Source: Sisyra terminalis
Lineage: Eukaryota; Arthropoda; Insecta; Neuroptera; Sisyridae
Reading direction: 5' to 3'
DNA: 64,000 nucleotides
Assembly (NCBI GenBank): GCA_958496175.1
Contig: OY292276.1
Span: 10,186,001-10,250,000 of the forward strand
Position 1 is the first letter of the stretch; the number at the start of each line of letters is the position of its first letter. Shown piece by piece: positions 45,708-57,878 of the stretch. The notes below the pieces were generated by a model, which was not told the origin of the DNA, made no database searches, and was given only the letters and a program-made list of their open reading frames with translations. The translations under genes and the position numbers were made by a program.

Positions 45708-46250
45708 ATAAAATTCTTACGTCTGTCTGTACATTGCGATTTTGAACCCAAGTTTATGGTAAATATTTGTTTCAAGAGGCCCTTATTCCAAATTTAACAT
45801 TTTTAAATTTTTTTTCTGTCTGTCTGTCTGTCTGTGTGTCCCGATTTAACTAAAGAACGGAACAACCGAATTTAATGAAATTTGGTATTAAGATACAACA
45901 CAATTTCTCACAGACTATAGGCTACTTATCATTCCAAAAAAATAATAAGGGAAGGTATTCCCGAGGGATGAAAACATAATTTTTTACACCAAACAGGTGA
46001 GTTATGTATTATTGGAAAGGTAATTTAAAGTTAGAAAATAATCTGTAAAAATATTTTTAGTTGAATTGATAAAAAGCACAGTCAATTTAATTTAAATTTT
46101 AAAAAATTACCTCTTTCAAATATAAACCTTTATATATATACAACAGATAGTTGATGTTAATAGCGTAATGGCTTACGTATCGGTCATTCTGATGCATTAT
46201 AATTATAAAGACGTGGGTTCGAATCTTACAGCGAACTTTTTTTTTTATTT
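45708..46250 (+). mobile_element. Helitron-like / tRNA-like composite repeat, copy 2
   Basis: Begins TCTATACTAATATATAAAAT, then GTCTGTCTGT tracts (45720-45731, 45825-45837), CAGACTATAGGCTACTTATC, GGAAGGTATTCCCGAGGG, CAAACAGGTGAGTTATG, and the tRNA-like segment (A box TAGCGTAATGG, B box GGTTCGAATCT, 46150-46235), ending in a T-rich run. Beyond that, 46260-46350 matches the antisense Jockey 3' UTR, as in the 27.6-kb copy. The opening resembles insect Helitron 5' ends; no 3' CTRR hairpin was identified. Confidence 0.55.
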
Positions 46251-46486
46251 TTTTTTTACAAAATTGTTGTAAATAGACCTTTAAAGTTGCTTAATAAGGA
46301 CATATTAACGAAAAAAAGTAATAGTAGTTATAATAATAATAGTAATAAAACTTAAAGAAAATACGTATTTAAAACCGTGCATACATAAAATCCTGTATTT
46401 ATAGATCTCCTCTGACTGGTGAAATTTTAATATTCGATGTATTCTTCATAAGAAGTAGACATTTGGTAAGAATTATTTTTTTTGAA

Positions 46487-46770
46487 ACTTCCTACATTAA
46501 TAGAGTAAAAAGGGGTGACTAAGTTTGTATGAGAAAATGTAGAGTTAATCAATAATCGAAATTTTGAATTTAATAAGTGTAATTTAAAACTTATTATTAA
46601 TTATTTAATTATAAATTTCTGTTTTTGTTATATCATTTTAATAACAATGTTTTAAATAACGTCATTTCACTAAATTATTGTGAAAGTTTATGTAGTATTT
46701 ATTCTAACTAGGCGATTTTTAATTTTTGATTGTTTTTCAACAATCAAACTTTTTAAAACTAATTTTTTTA
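46487..46770 (+). repeat. Dispersed repeat R1, copy 2
   Basis: Matches 11510-11790 (inside the pogo-like element) over most of its length; its first 75 bp also match 12185-12260. Suggests that R1 is a separate element, or that a second, end-less copy of the pogo-like element once sat here. Confidence 0.7.
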
Positions 46771-48220
46771 AAACTAATATCACGAGTTGATTGCGATCAT
46801 GCATAACTTTCTCCATTTACGCTGTGTTTTATTCGACAAATTTTGCAGGAACATAGCTCAATTAGTTGACTACCTATAATATTTAATTTAAATTTTTTCT
46901 TATTACTTGTGATTTTCCGGCTCCTTTTGATGATAGATCCTGAATTTTTTTTTTTTGGTATATTCATTGAAAAAAAAAAATAGTCGATAGTTTGGCCCTG
47001 CCTAATGTTCCACTCCAATTGTTGTGGCACACCGTTTCCGTGATTTATAATTCGTTTTGTGTGTCCATATTTTCTTGACTTGCCTCATTAAACGTGGCCA
47101 TTAATCATGTGCAATTGCGACAATAAGAGCCCAGTTATAATGCAATGTGAGATTTTATTGCATTTCTCGTTGTCCAATTTTGTGTTAATAGCACCTCTGA
47201 TTTCAATCTGCCGCCGAGTAATTACATGTGCAAGAAATTTCATGTATTGTAATTTATATTGGTAATACGATCCTGTCACCGCCATTTGCTCACCATATCG
47301 TATGTCACATACCCACCTACAACAGCAATTTTATGGTAAATAATTATTGATTTTTGACGAGCTTTTCTTGCGTTTCCACCGACAATAAATCCACGTGAAG
47401 TTATGAAGGTATAAGCTTGATTTAAGAGAGCTTTTGTATGATTTACGATGATTTGCTTGACTTTTTCAACTAATAAATCAATCGGTTTTTATTGGTTTCA
47501 AGTGACGATTTTATCAAAGCTTGAACTTTGATTTTTTTCGTGGGGAATTAAAAGTGCAGGAAATAGGCGTAGGCGTGTGTTACATTGGATTCGAATGTTT
47601 GAAACAGACAACGTGATGTATGCATGAATAGATTTGACTTTCAGATCAGCACTCGGAGTGGTTGGCCCTCGAGATAAAGATAAATTTACAAGTTGAGGCA
47701 AGAAGCTGCCATCGTCAGTGAATTCATAGTCCCATTCATCTTGTTCTGTTCTTTAACCGAAAATTTATGTACAAGATAATCATATTTCCTTGTCAGAACG
47801 TTCATCACTGACGTCATTGTACAGCGTAAAGTAAACGCAAACAGCCAAGAAAATGCCAAGCATGCATTGCACTTTGGAAATGTCTCGTTGTTTTATTTTT
47901 GATATGCACCGAAAAATATGTACGAGGCGATGCTGGAGACTGGAGAGGGATGGTTTGTATAACAGGACGAGTATAAGTTTAATGGATTTGTAAATATTTG
48001 TGTTTTAACTAGAAATGTAATTTGTTAACTTTGTCTCGGTCCGGTCGGTTGGTTGGTTTGTTCGGATTGAATTGTACGAATATAGGAAGCCATCGAGAAT
48101 TGGAAAATTTTCTCCGACAAACATTCGGATTTAACCAGTTTTCCAATAGCATTGTTCTACGTGACTGCCGGCTGATGTGTGCAAGTCGAGGGAGACGTGT
48201 CAGCTAGATGGACATTTCCT
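46771..48220. other. Less repetitive sequence, no gene recognised
   Basis: 47040-48200 has balanced composition in places (GTCAGCTAGATGG, CGTGACTGCCGGCTGATG) and no transposon arms. It may be conserved intronic DNA. Frames there show no domain. Confidence 0.4.
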
Positions 48221-48221
48221 C

Positions 48222-48745
48222 GTTTTTTTTTTTTTTTTTTTTAATTTAAAACTCAACTGCAAGCAAGTTAAAGAGGACAAACAGATTTACTATCAGAAAC
48301 TATTAAAAAAAAAATAAATCAAAAATCAAATGAAACGGAAAAACACTTAACTAAAACACGACAAAAAGAAATCAGAATGTTTTGCTTTTTTTTTTTGATT
48401 TAGTCATGAGAACATTATTTTTTAAGGGTTGGCCATAGATTTATTCCAAAGCTTATATAAATTTCGTGTACTTTTTAAAGAATCAATAAGACACATAACT
48501 TCAAAAAAAAAATATTGGTCATTGAAGTATAAGTTAAGATATTTATCTTCTTCTTTTGGTGCCCCTTCAGGCAATGATCATAGCAGTTTTGATTTTTGAT
48601 ATAGGAAGAGCCTTTTAGTATCCTTTTTCCGAACCATCCACGAATGTTGGATAGCCAAAATGTCCTTCTTGTTCCTAAAGCTCTTTTTCCTTCAGTCCGA
48701 TCCTGAGTAATGAGCTGAAGTAGGTGGTATTTTTTTTTTCAAAAG
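48222..48745 (+). repeat. Tandem duplication, copy 1 (empty sites)
   Basis: From the poly-T and TTTAAAACTCAACTGCAAGC to ATGAGCTGAAGTAGGTGGTA. Matches 49022-49736. It lacks the 141-bp and 44-bp insertions found in copy 2, so it records both pre-insertion sites. Confidence 0.85.
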
Positions 48746-48762
48746 TAACTTCTTTTCTAACA

Positions 48763-48899
48763 AATTCTGCTTAAAATTTAATTTTTTGACTTCGAAACAA
48801 TGGACGAAGAATGAAAATTCAGCAGTTAATAGATTCCACTTATATTTTTGAGTCGAAAAAAATATTTTTTAGCCTAATATCTAACAAGTTATTGAAAAG
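48763..48899 (+). repeat. Dispersed repeat R2, copy 2
   Basis: Inverted match to 43765-43915; lies between the two halves of the tandem duplication. Confidence 0.75.
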
Positions 48900-48939
48900 T
48901 AAACTTACTTTAAAAGTAAGTTCTTAAATCAATCGTCAA

Positions 48940-49028
48940 TTTTTCTTTTTTTTCTTTTTTTTCTTTTTTCTTCTTTTTTTTCTTCTTTTTTTTTCTTTTT
49001 TTTCTTCTTTTTTTTTTCTTTTTTTTTT
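48940..49028 (+). repeat. 89-base pure pyrimidine tract
   Basis: Only T and C for 89 bases, in TTTTTTTC and TTCTTC patterns. Mirror-symmetric stretches within it could form a triplex (H-DNA). It lies immediately before copy 2 of the duplication. Confidence 0.9.
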
Positions 49029-49150
49029 AATTTAAAACTCAACAGCAAGCAAGTTAAAGAGGACAAACAGATTTACTATCAAAAACTATTAAAAAAAAAA
49101 ATTCAAATGAAACGGAAAAACACTTAACTAAAACACGACAAAAAGAAATC

Positions 49151-49291
49151 GATAAATTAGTTGTGTCCATAATTATTTACATAATATTATTTATTATTAT
49201 GTCTTTATTATGTCTAATAAAGGACCGAAACGTGTCGCTAAATTAATAATTAATATATGGATCTACATACTTTCATGTTCACTATCCTACT
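49151..49291. mobile_element. 141-bp insertion with 11-bp TSD, possibly PLE-derived
   Basis: AAAAAGAAATC is duplicated exactly on both sides (49140-49150, 49292-49302) and is single in copy 1. The insert contains CTAATAAAGGACCGAAACGT followed by GTC, reminiscent of a decayed hammerhead (CUGAUGA changed to CUAAUAA, then GAAACGUGUC). Stem II is almost lost. The superfamily is uncertain. Confidence 0.6.
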
Positions 49292-49334
49292 AAAAAGAAA
49301 TCAGAATGTTTTGCTTTTTTTTTGATTTAGTCAT

Positions 49335-49378
49335 TTTTTTTTTGTTTTACAATCAGCTTCTCAAGCTATAAGTAAAAC
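49335..49378 (-). mobile_element. 44-bp retroposed tail with 12-bp TSD
   Basis: TGATTTAGTCAT flanks both sides (49323-49334, 49379-49390) and is single in copy 1. On the minus strand the insert reads GTTTTACTTATAGCTTGAG, GATTGTAAAAC, then about ten A. A poly-A end plus a 12-bp duplication is the hallmark of a heavily 5'-truncated LINE or LINE-mobilised insertion. Confidence 0.75.
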
Positions 49379-49799
49379 TGATTTAGTCATGAAAAAAATA
49401 TTTTTTAAGGGTTGACCATAGATTTATTCCAAAGAATTTATAAATTTCGTGTGCTTTTTAAAGAATGAATAAGACACATAGCTTCAAAAAAAAAATATAT
49501 TGGTCATTGAAGTATCAGTTACGATATTTATCTTCTTTTTTTGATGCCACTTCATTGTTAAAAACTGGCAATCATCATAGCAGTTTTGATTTTTGATGCT
49601 AGAAGAGCCTTTTAGTATCCTTTTTCCAAATCACCCACGAATGTTGGATAGCCAGGATGTCCTTCTTCTTCCTAAAGCTCTTTTTTCTTCAGTCCGAGCC
49701 TGAGTAATGAGCTGAAGTAGGTGGTATTTTCTTGTTTCTAAAGTAACTTTATTTTTTTATTGATATCATAAGACTCCTTATGATGTTAAATTTCGTTAG

Positions 49800-50854
49800 T
49801 ATTTTTTCAATTCGCACGTGATCCCTCCAGGATTCGGCGATATTCCCACATTTTAAATGCAGTTTATCCCACCAATGAGACGAATAATTTCATCTTTAAG
49901 TTCAGAAATCGATTGTGGATTATTCGTATAGACCTGGCTTTTCATGTAACTTATGATAACTTAAAATATTCCAACGGCAATGAATCACCTGATGAATGAT
50001 CCGGGTAGCCAATTTACTTCACCATTTGTACCAATAACACGTCCAGGAAATTTGGTACGCAATAAAAAGATTATTTCATTAGCAAAATGAAGTGAAACGC
50101 CATCCTGTTGAACCTTAAAGTTCCCGAAATCAATTCCTATTTATCTAATAATTCACGGCACAAAATTTAGTTATCATCCGATTGAATCGATCATCAGCCA
50201 GTTACAGCTTCATCAGCAACATTTTCAACGAAATAAGGTCCAATCTGATCACCTGTCCATAATGTACACCAAACAACGACTGATTTAGAATGCAAAGCTT
50301 TCTAATGGATATTTAGTTAATTTTCCTTACTTCAGATACGAAAATTTTGATTATTAACTTTGCAATCAAGCTTAAAATGTACCTTATTGAAAAACATATT
50401 TTTTTTTAGAAAAATCAGCTGGTTGATCATTGATGAAATTGATAAATTAACGATGTTTTAAATGATCTTATGATTTTAGTTCCGATGTTATTTGAAGCGT
50501 TTATGACTTCAACGTTAAATCCTTGTGTTAAATACAGTATTTTGTTGATAAATTAATTCCAATTAGTTGCGAACGTCGTCTAATGGACATTATAGGGTCT
50601 TCAGCAACACTGTCACCAAATAAATCATTATTTTCTTGTAAACGACCGCTATGGCTGTAATTTTAAATTTTTTGATCCCCTACCAAATTGATCTCTTGAA
50701 ATTTTTAAATTATTTCGACTTATAGTGCTATCAGGAGGACAATATTGTAAACCAAAAAATTCATGTAATTTTCTATATACAATTTTCCAAGAACGCTGAT
50801 TTTCGTAAGATAGTTCAGCAATCGAAATGCATCGTTATTCGTGTACGAAGCCAT
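49800..50854 (-). pseudogene. Tc/mariner-type transposase relic
   Basis: ATG at 50854 opens MASYTNNDAFRLLNYL; frameshifts follow. Ordered remnants: RKLHEFFGLQYCPPDSTISR and ISRDQFGRGS (helix-turn-helix region), DPIMSIRRRSQLIG, NKVHFKLDCKVNNQNFR (where a DEAHF-type catalytic motif is expected), VVVWCTLWTGDQIGPYF, FKVQQDGVSLHFA (second Asp), FPGRVIG..NWLPGS, VYTNNPQSISELKDEI. This order is that of an arthropod-expanded IS630/Tc/mariner transposase family. The DLTPLDFFLWG segment carrying the third acidic residue is missing after WLPGS. Several stops (TAA, TGA) and the deletion make it dead. Confidence 0.8.
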
Positions 50855-50862
50855 TTCAATAA

Positions 50863-51124
50863 ATGACGACAAAAGTGGATGAAGGTGTTATGTATCATTT
50901 TTTAAAACACTGTATTTTTCATGAATGATGGTTTTATAAACCTATTTACCACAAAGTATGATAAAAAATCCAATATTTTCTTTACTAGTTCCACTTTTTA
51001 TAGAAAATATTAGATTTTTTGTTCACATTATTTGGAAAATAGGCTCACAAAACCTTCATTCATGAAAAAAATACAGTGTTTTAAAAATGTAACATAACAC
51101 CTTCATCCACTCGTGTCGTTAAAT
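50863..51124. repeat. Inverted repeat just upstream of the transposase relic
   Basis: Left arm 50863-50985 and right arm 51015-51124 pair (AGTGGATGAAGGTGTTATGT, AAACACTGTATTTTT, CATGAATGA). The arm abuts the ATG at 50854. It may be a foldback of the transposon's own 5' end or a separate MITE; no matching inverted end was seen beyond 49800. Confidence 0.7.
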
Positions 51125-54100
51125 ATCATAATCACATTTCTTAATTATAAAAATACCCAGAATTTGGAACATTATTATTATACAAGCAAAAAAATATTCA
51201 TTATATCAAAATAAAGCGGTATTTCTTCCAAATCTTATGGGGAAAACCTTAAAACCCATTGGATATACTCGTACATATAAGAAAATGAATCATTTGTATT
51301 GAAGAGACTACAATTTCAATTAGATCACCAAATGGAATCCAATTTCCCCAAAATATTTTCATTCGAACAGTTTGTTTTCTAACAAATGATTTCGAATCAT
51401 TAACTGCAGATCCATATGCCTTTATAAATGCAACCAAGAACTTTTTGGTATAATTGATAGTAAAACTTTTTCAGTAAAAGAAAAAGAGATGTTTGTGGTC
51501 TTAAGATTTGAAAGAGTTAGAAGTATCTAAAAGTTTTTTGTGAAAACTTAATCAAAATCAGTTAAGATCTATAAAATGATAAAAAAAAATTCACAGACAA
51601 AGATGAAAATGTGATCTTTTTGTGGACCATATTGAAAAATGAAATAAAATCGAACAACTACTTGTAAATTCGAGCACAAAAGATTCCCAATTCGCTTCAT
51701 CGAGCTTTATCGTTATACCTTAGATTAGATATGATTTATTTTCAAATAAATATTTGACACTAAAAATTTGCCAAAAAACTACTTATCCAAAATATTATTC
51801 CTTATATTTTCTTGCTGTAATTTCGCAACATTTTTCTTCATTAAATCTTGAATAATTTTTCCATCCACCTCTAAATCTTTTGTGAGCAAAAAGTTTCATC
51901 CGTCAAGCTCATTTTTTCACCGATTTTTTTTCACATTATACAAAATTGAACAAAAAATTTCGGATTGAAAAAAAAAAGGTTTCCATTGTCGGTCATTTGT
52001 GATTGATGACGGACGCTTATTTCTCCCTTTTTATATTCAACAAAATGAATTGTTCCTTTACCTTTCTAACGACAAAATATACAAACTGTAAATCTGTAAA
52101 TGTAATATAATTCGACAAATGTCGTAAAATGTCTGCGTTGTAATTTTGAACCTCAATTTTTCTTTCCAATACCGTGAAAATGTAAAGAATGTGAGCTTTT
52201 TGTTTTATATAAATGTTTGGGTCTTAAATTTTTTTGTAATTTAAGGGAGTCTTTCGAAGCGTTATATTCAATAATTGTTATACACTTTTTATAGTTGCAT
52301 CAATAAATTTTCCAATGCAATGAACTTAACAACCCCCAACTCGAGTTGATTATACAAGCGTTGATGTCTCTTAATTTTTATTTGCATTTTTATTATTTCG
52401 CAGTTAAAATAATGATGCAATCACCATAATTTTCGATATGACTCACAATTGGATTACCAAATGAGCTTTCAGTGCTTATCTTAGTCGAATATAGCGATCG
52501 GATCGGATCGGATCGAAATCGAAACGTTCCAATCTAATGAATATGAAATGCGGCTCAATCTGGTGACCAAATGTGAGCCGAGAAATGATGAATCATCTCC
52601 ATCCCCTATCCGCACATCATCCCTAACCACTATTTGAACGACCGATTTATTTATAGTTTCCCACACAAGCATAAATACGAGCTTTCAAAAGCTTTTAGTT
52701 TTATTATATGCTCATTTTCGAAGTTTGCAATTTTTTAAATAACGTTTTTTTTTTCGGGTAGGAAAAAGCAAGAAAAATCACTATGCAAATAATGTATGTT
52801 TTTTATTCCGGCGGTTGGATAAAGCTGGAGCTTTTGGTGGTAGGCTAATACATTAACGTCATATATTTAAATTTTTTCATAAAGCTCTTGTTTGAATGTC
52901 CTTAAAAACGAAATCCTCCTCTTATCCATTATCTCTCTTACTAAAATAAAACAAAATGATTAATATTTTCCTCATAATGGAATTATAATGTATATGGTGG
53001 AAAAAACCTAGAGGCATAGATTTTTAAGTTTAAAATAAATTTATATTAGTTTCAATTTTTGGATTGGGGCACTTTTTTTTTTGATAGTTCCAGGGAAGGT
53101 TTTTGGGGGTGACGGAAGTAGGTCAAAAGTTTTCAGCAAGCTTCGCTTGTGTAATTGAATTTTGTTTGGTTTAACATATCAATAATCTATGAAATATGTT
53201 GGTTACGGTGTATCGTCAGGCGTGGCACGTTTTGCTTATTTTAATTAATTTAATCAACAAAGATATAGCGCCAAGTGAGTTCCAAATACGCGATGTGAAC
53301 GTTAGATAGAGACGGCAACGTTTTGTTATAATAATTAATGCAAATAATTAAATATGAGCTCCATTTACCGGCTCCAATAATTTCCACAACTCGCACGCGG
53401 CTTGAATGAAATATGGGTAAGAAAATAGCCTTGATTTCAAAAGCTCATATTTTCTATTTTGCAATTCTTGCGACTCATTCTTGTGATTATTGATGAAAGT
53501 TTATTTCTTTTGTGAAATTGTTATTTTAGTTGGAAATTCAATGCCTTCAAGACACAATTGATATAATTGGTATGCAAATATTTCAAATATAATACGAAAT
53601 TCTGCTTCATTTATTTTGTCTATACAAAGAATTTTCTTTTGTTCTCTAAAGAAAAAAAACTATTATAACTTTATTCTAAAAGTTGTTTTTTTAATTCCGT
53701 TTGCTTTTATTAGAAATTTGTCATCCGTTTTGCTCGTAATTCATACAATCGTAGGAAAAGATAAAGCCTAATTGGGCGGTAACTTGTCTTTAGGGAGAAT
53801 TCGTTAGTGTCCCTCTACATTAATCTTAAGAAACAGTCCTCGTTTGTACTATTCTAAAGCCATTTTGACTTCTATAGCTTCCATCCCCAAATTTCCTAAA
53901 CAACCCCCAATGTGTATTAGGAAAAGTGAATGACAACCCTAATTTGAGAAACTATTTGCTTGCTTAAGTCTTTTCAGCAGTGGAACTCATAAATTGCAAT
54001 CAAAACACCTTCAGATGCATCTAAATAGTATGCATATTTGTTGAAGGATTGTAATTCAACATGTTATTATAATATTGTACTGAAAAAAAGGTTGATTACT

Positions 54101-54925
54101 TCCATATTTTCCGAGCAATGTATGTTTAAAGAAAAAGCTCAATTTGGGTCATTTTTCAGAGATTTCATTTTTGAAAATTCGTTTTTTTTTTGATCAGTAA
54201 TTGGTAAAATTTTTGTCGCTCAAGACTTCTGCAAAGCGATGTTTAAAGCTCAGTTTTGAAGAAAACACCACTTTAAGAAATGGCTTAGTTTCATTAATTA
54301 AAAAGCTCAAATTTTTAAGATCTAGAGCATTGAGTTTATCATTAATATAATAAAAGGTTTTTATTGGTCTACTCAACAGTAACAATATATATACAATAAA
54401 AGGAATAAAATAATATAATAGTAAAGACCTCAAAATCAAAAGGAAACTGATGATTGCCATCAATAGTATAGAAATCTAGACTGATTAAAAAATATATAAT
54501 TTTTATATATCGCTATGAGTTCATTAAAGACAATCCTAAAATAAGATATTCACAATACGACATTTTTTATGAAACCGCAATTAAAACTCTTAAATATAGA
54601 CCACGGTAAAAGTAAAAATTAAGAAATGAATATAAAAATATGAAATCAGGGGAATTACATTACAGTTTACTTATTTACTAAACTAGATATAAATTAAACC
54701 TTTTTTGTTACTACCCGGAATACTTTATCATAACTAATGTTAAAGAAGACACAAAAATTTATTTTTTGTGTAAAAAATGTATTAACTTCATTGGAATCAT
54801 CCATTAAACTTGTTGGGCGATAATTTTTCTATTTTTAATAATATTAATAACGACCAAACAATAGTACATTGAAAACTTTAAATTATTTCGTAACAATAAA
54901 TAATTTTTTCACCAAATAAATAATC
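51125..54925. other. Intron-like sequence, no gene recognised
   Basis: CGGATCGGATCGGATCG at 52499-52515 is a short tandem repeat in a less AT-rich patch (52480-52660). No transposon arms noticed in the rest. Confidence 0.45.
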
Positions 54926-54934
54926 ATCCACATT

Positions 54935-56000
54935 AGAATGTCCGTTTTTTTCCAAATTGATTTTTTTATAGCGATCGCCCCCTAAATTTTTAGTTTAATA
55001 TATAAAAAAAATTATCCAATACAATTAAGCTCTTAATTTCATGATTAAACCGTGCCGGAATCGTGTTACTTTAACCATTTAAATAACATGGGATTATTTG
55101 ACTTTTAACTTTTAATTTTTTTTTCTTAGAAACAAATGTATGAAAAGATTTAAGGTCAAATTATTCTGACGTAAAATTTAACGCTCTACAAAAAAGGTCT
55201 CTAATGAATTTTCGCTTAAATCACTCCATTAAAAGTTATTCAACATTTAACTTGTGCCTAATATAAATCTTGCCATATTTTCAACTTTTTGCTCATTTTT
55301 ACTTTTTTTAACTATAAAATCATTGAAAGAGAAGATGACAATTATTATCATTAGAGCGCCAGTGATTATTTGTGTTAATTTTATGGCTTGAATTGAAAAT
55401 TAAACAAAAAAATCATTTTTTGACAATTAAAACCGGTGACATAAGATCCGAATTCGCTATAGTCGTGAAATTTAATTTATCCAGGATAAATTTTCGAACT
55501 TTAATCAATATTTTGTACCTACGAAGTGAATTTCATACTAATTAATAAGACTATCGACAAAAGTTCAATTAAAATCCGTATTTTTACCATTTCTCTTGAC
55601 GCCATCTATGAGAAATTTCTTAGAACTTGTAGTCAACAAATTAAATGTTGAATAAATTACAAAATACAAATTAAACAAATTAATTCAAGTTAAATGTTGA
55701 ATAAATTTTACTGGAGTGATTTAATCAAAAATTCATACGATACCTTTTTTGTAGAGCGTTAAATTTTACGTGAGAATAATTTGATCTTAAATCTTTGATT
55801 CATTTGTTTCTGAGAAAATTAAAAGTAAAAAGTCAAATAATCCCATGTTATTTAAATGGTAAAAGTTACAAGATTCCGGCACGGTTTAATCGATAAATAA
55901 AGAGCTTAATTGTATTGGATAATTCTTTTTGTATCTTAAACTAAAAATTTAGGGGGAGATCGCTGTAAAAAAATCAATTTGGGAAATAACGGACACCGTT
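54935..56000 (-). mobile_element. Foldback element, AGGGTG family, copy D (reversed)
   Basis: Starts AGAATGTCCG and ends CGGACACCGTT, with a perfect 9-bp duplication ATCCACATT (54926-54934, 56001-56009). The centre reads in the opposite direction to copies A-C (CCTGACGCCATCTATG-like at about 55600), so the element inserted in the other orientation. Arms carry the same modules. Confidence 0.88.
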
Positions 56001-56009
56001 ATCCACATT

Positions 56010-57878
56010 GTCAGCAAAACTCCAGATTGAATCGGGAAGTAAATAATTTTCTGAAGATTATGAAATACATATTTAGCAGAAACATGTTTTTATGAAGTAA
56101 CAACCTTCAATTTATCTAGGAACCTATTTGTAAAATTAATATTACAAAATTCAATCAAACATCTAAAAGCGAAAGTTAGCGATTCATCATTAAGTTTTTT
56201 AAAACTTTTTATAGCCAAGTCCTGATATTTAAATGGTTTTCATTTTTACATCTGGAACTTTATATTATTGTAATTATGTTTCGATGAAACGATATTTCTT
56301 CTCAACATAGGAAATTGGAAAACTTACCCTCCGTATTCAAACGTATAAAAATTTGATTTATCTATAAGTTCTCGAGAAAAACTTTTAAACTTTTAATTGC
56401 AGCAGAGAAAAAATTGGTTTTAAATCCGGAAAAAAGTCTCAACTGAAAGAAATAATTCTTACATTTCTGCAACTCTTTCCTCGCAACTGCAAGACAATTG
56501 AGACAATTCGAATAAATGATCTGTTTCACAAGCGTTACAATCATAATCGTACAACTTGCATTCAAAAAAAAAACAAGACCAACAATGGGGATGATTAAAA
56601 AAAACTTCATTTTCTATAGTTTTAAATCAGAATAAAAGTGTAGCTCGTTCGTTGCACAAACGTACTTTTTAATGATTATAAAATATTGTTTTTATCGCTA
56701 TAGAATGCTATATCCTTGGCAAGTGCAACGCTAAATTTTTTGCGCTAACGTACAGAAACGGCGAGAGATCCACGTAACGAAACGAATAAGATGACACAAA
56801 AAAAACGGGATACTGATCCGTCGAGTTATAAACAATTTATTATTCCCATCTGTTATATTTCCAAGCAAGCGTGTCTGGAACTGGTCGGAAATATCGCACA
56901 ACTATCGAAAAACTCGTGTCATCTTTGACTTTTGAAACTTATCTGCTGTCGTTAAAATAATTACACTAAAACTATATTTATATATCGTATCTATATGGCG
57001 ATATATATACCATATATCAAAGAAACAAAATTGAAAACCGACAAAGTTTTGCTCGACAAACTTGCCCGGATAAACTTATGTATGTTACCTGTCAATTTGT
57101 GTAGCTGTACAGGGATGTTTTGGCCGGGGGATGAATGAAACAGGGCGCGACTGAAACAACTTTCAGGAAACTTATGACTTGATATTCAGACAAGTGTGTT
57201 TGTTTCTCGGATAATTGGCACAACTTCCACACGTAGTTGGTGTAATAAAACTGCCAATATGAGCATTTAAAAGTTGCTTCAGCCATAATTTTAAAGTCAA
57301 TGGAAACAAGAGATTATCCCGTCATAAATACAAAGGCTTACTCAAAATTCAAAACTGCGAAAATGTGGAAATTCCTAGAAAATTTTATCGTTATTGCAAA
57401 CAATATGTGCAGGGTAAAGTTTCCCATTACACAATCTCACAATAATTTTACCATTAAAGAATTGATAACACAATTTAAAAAAAAATAACTTTATTTATCA
57501 ATGTTTTAGGTCCGAAAAAAGAGTTAAAAACGTTTTTTTTTAAATTTAAAGTTAAATTTTTTGGATGATTTAAATTTGCTGGTCACCAATTTATTTTAGA
57601 GTCACAAGTTTTGAAATAAAAGTGTTCGTTTTATTACCGAATGAAAAACTGGCAATGAAGTTCACTCATAAAAATAACTTGTGAAGACCAAAAAAAGGAC
57701 GGAAAATTGAAGTCCAAAGACACATATGTGGAGAAATAGATAGTAGCGTGTGATCAAATAATCAAACTGGGGTTAACTCAACGAAACTGGGGGAATGGAA
57801 AAGTAAGGAGAAGGAAAATTATATTGGCTATATAGGTTTGCTATAAGGTTTTTCGATTATTTTTTTTGGAAAAATGAC
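56010..57878. other. AT-rich intron-like sequence, no gene recognised
   Basis: Short frames at 56362-56610 and 57092-57286 lack recognisable domains and are probably chance. 56640-56980 is somewhat less AT-rich. Confidence 0.4.

Larger units (their letters stand above)
49022..49736 (+). repeat. Tandem duplication, copy 2 (with two insertions)
   Basis: Matches 48222-48745 apart from insertions at 49151-49291 and 49335-49378. Period about 800 bp. Both copies end near GAGCTGAAGTAGGTGGTATT. Confidence 0.85.

Noticed and set aside
45985..46005. CAAACAG|GTGAGTTATG as a recursive splice site
   Set aside because: It lies within a dispersed repeat and has a weak pyrimidine tract.
46150..46235. Functional tRNA gene
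   Set aside because: Boxes are good, but the acceptor and anticodon arms fold poorly and the segment is repeated with the composite element.
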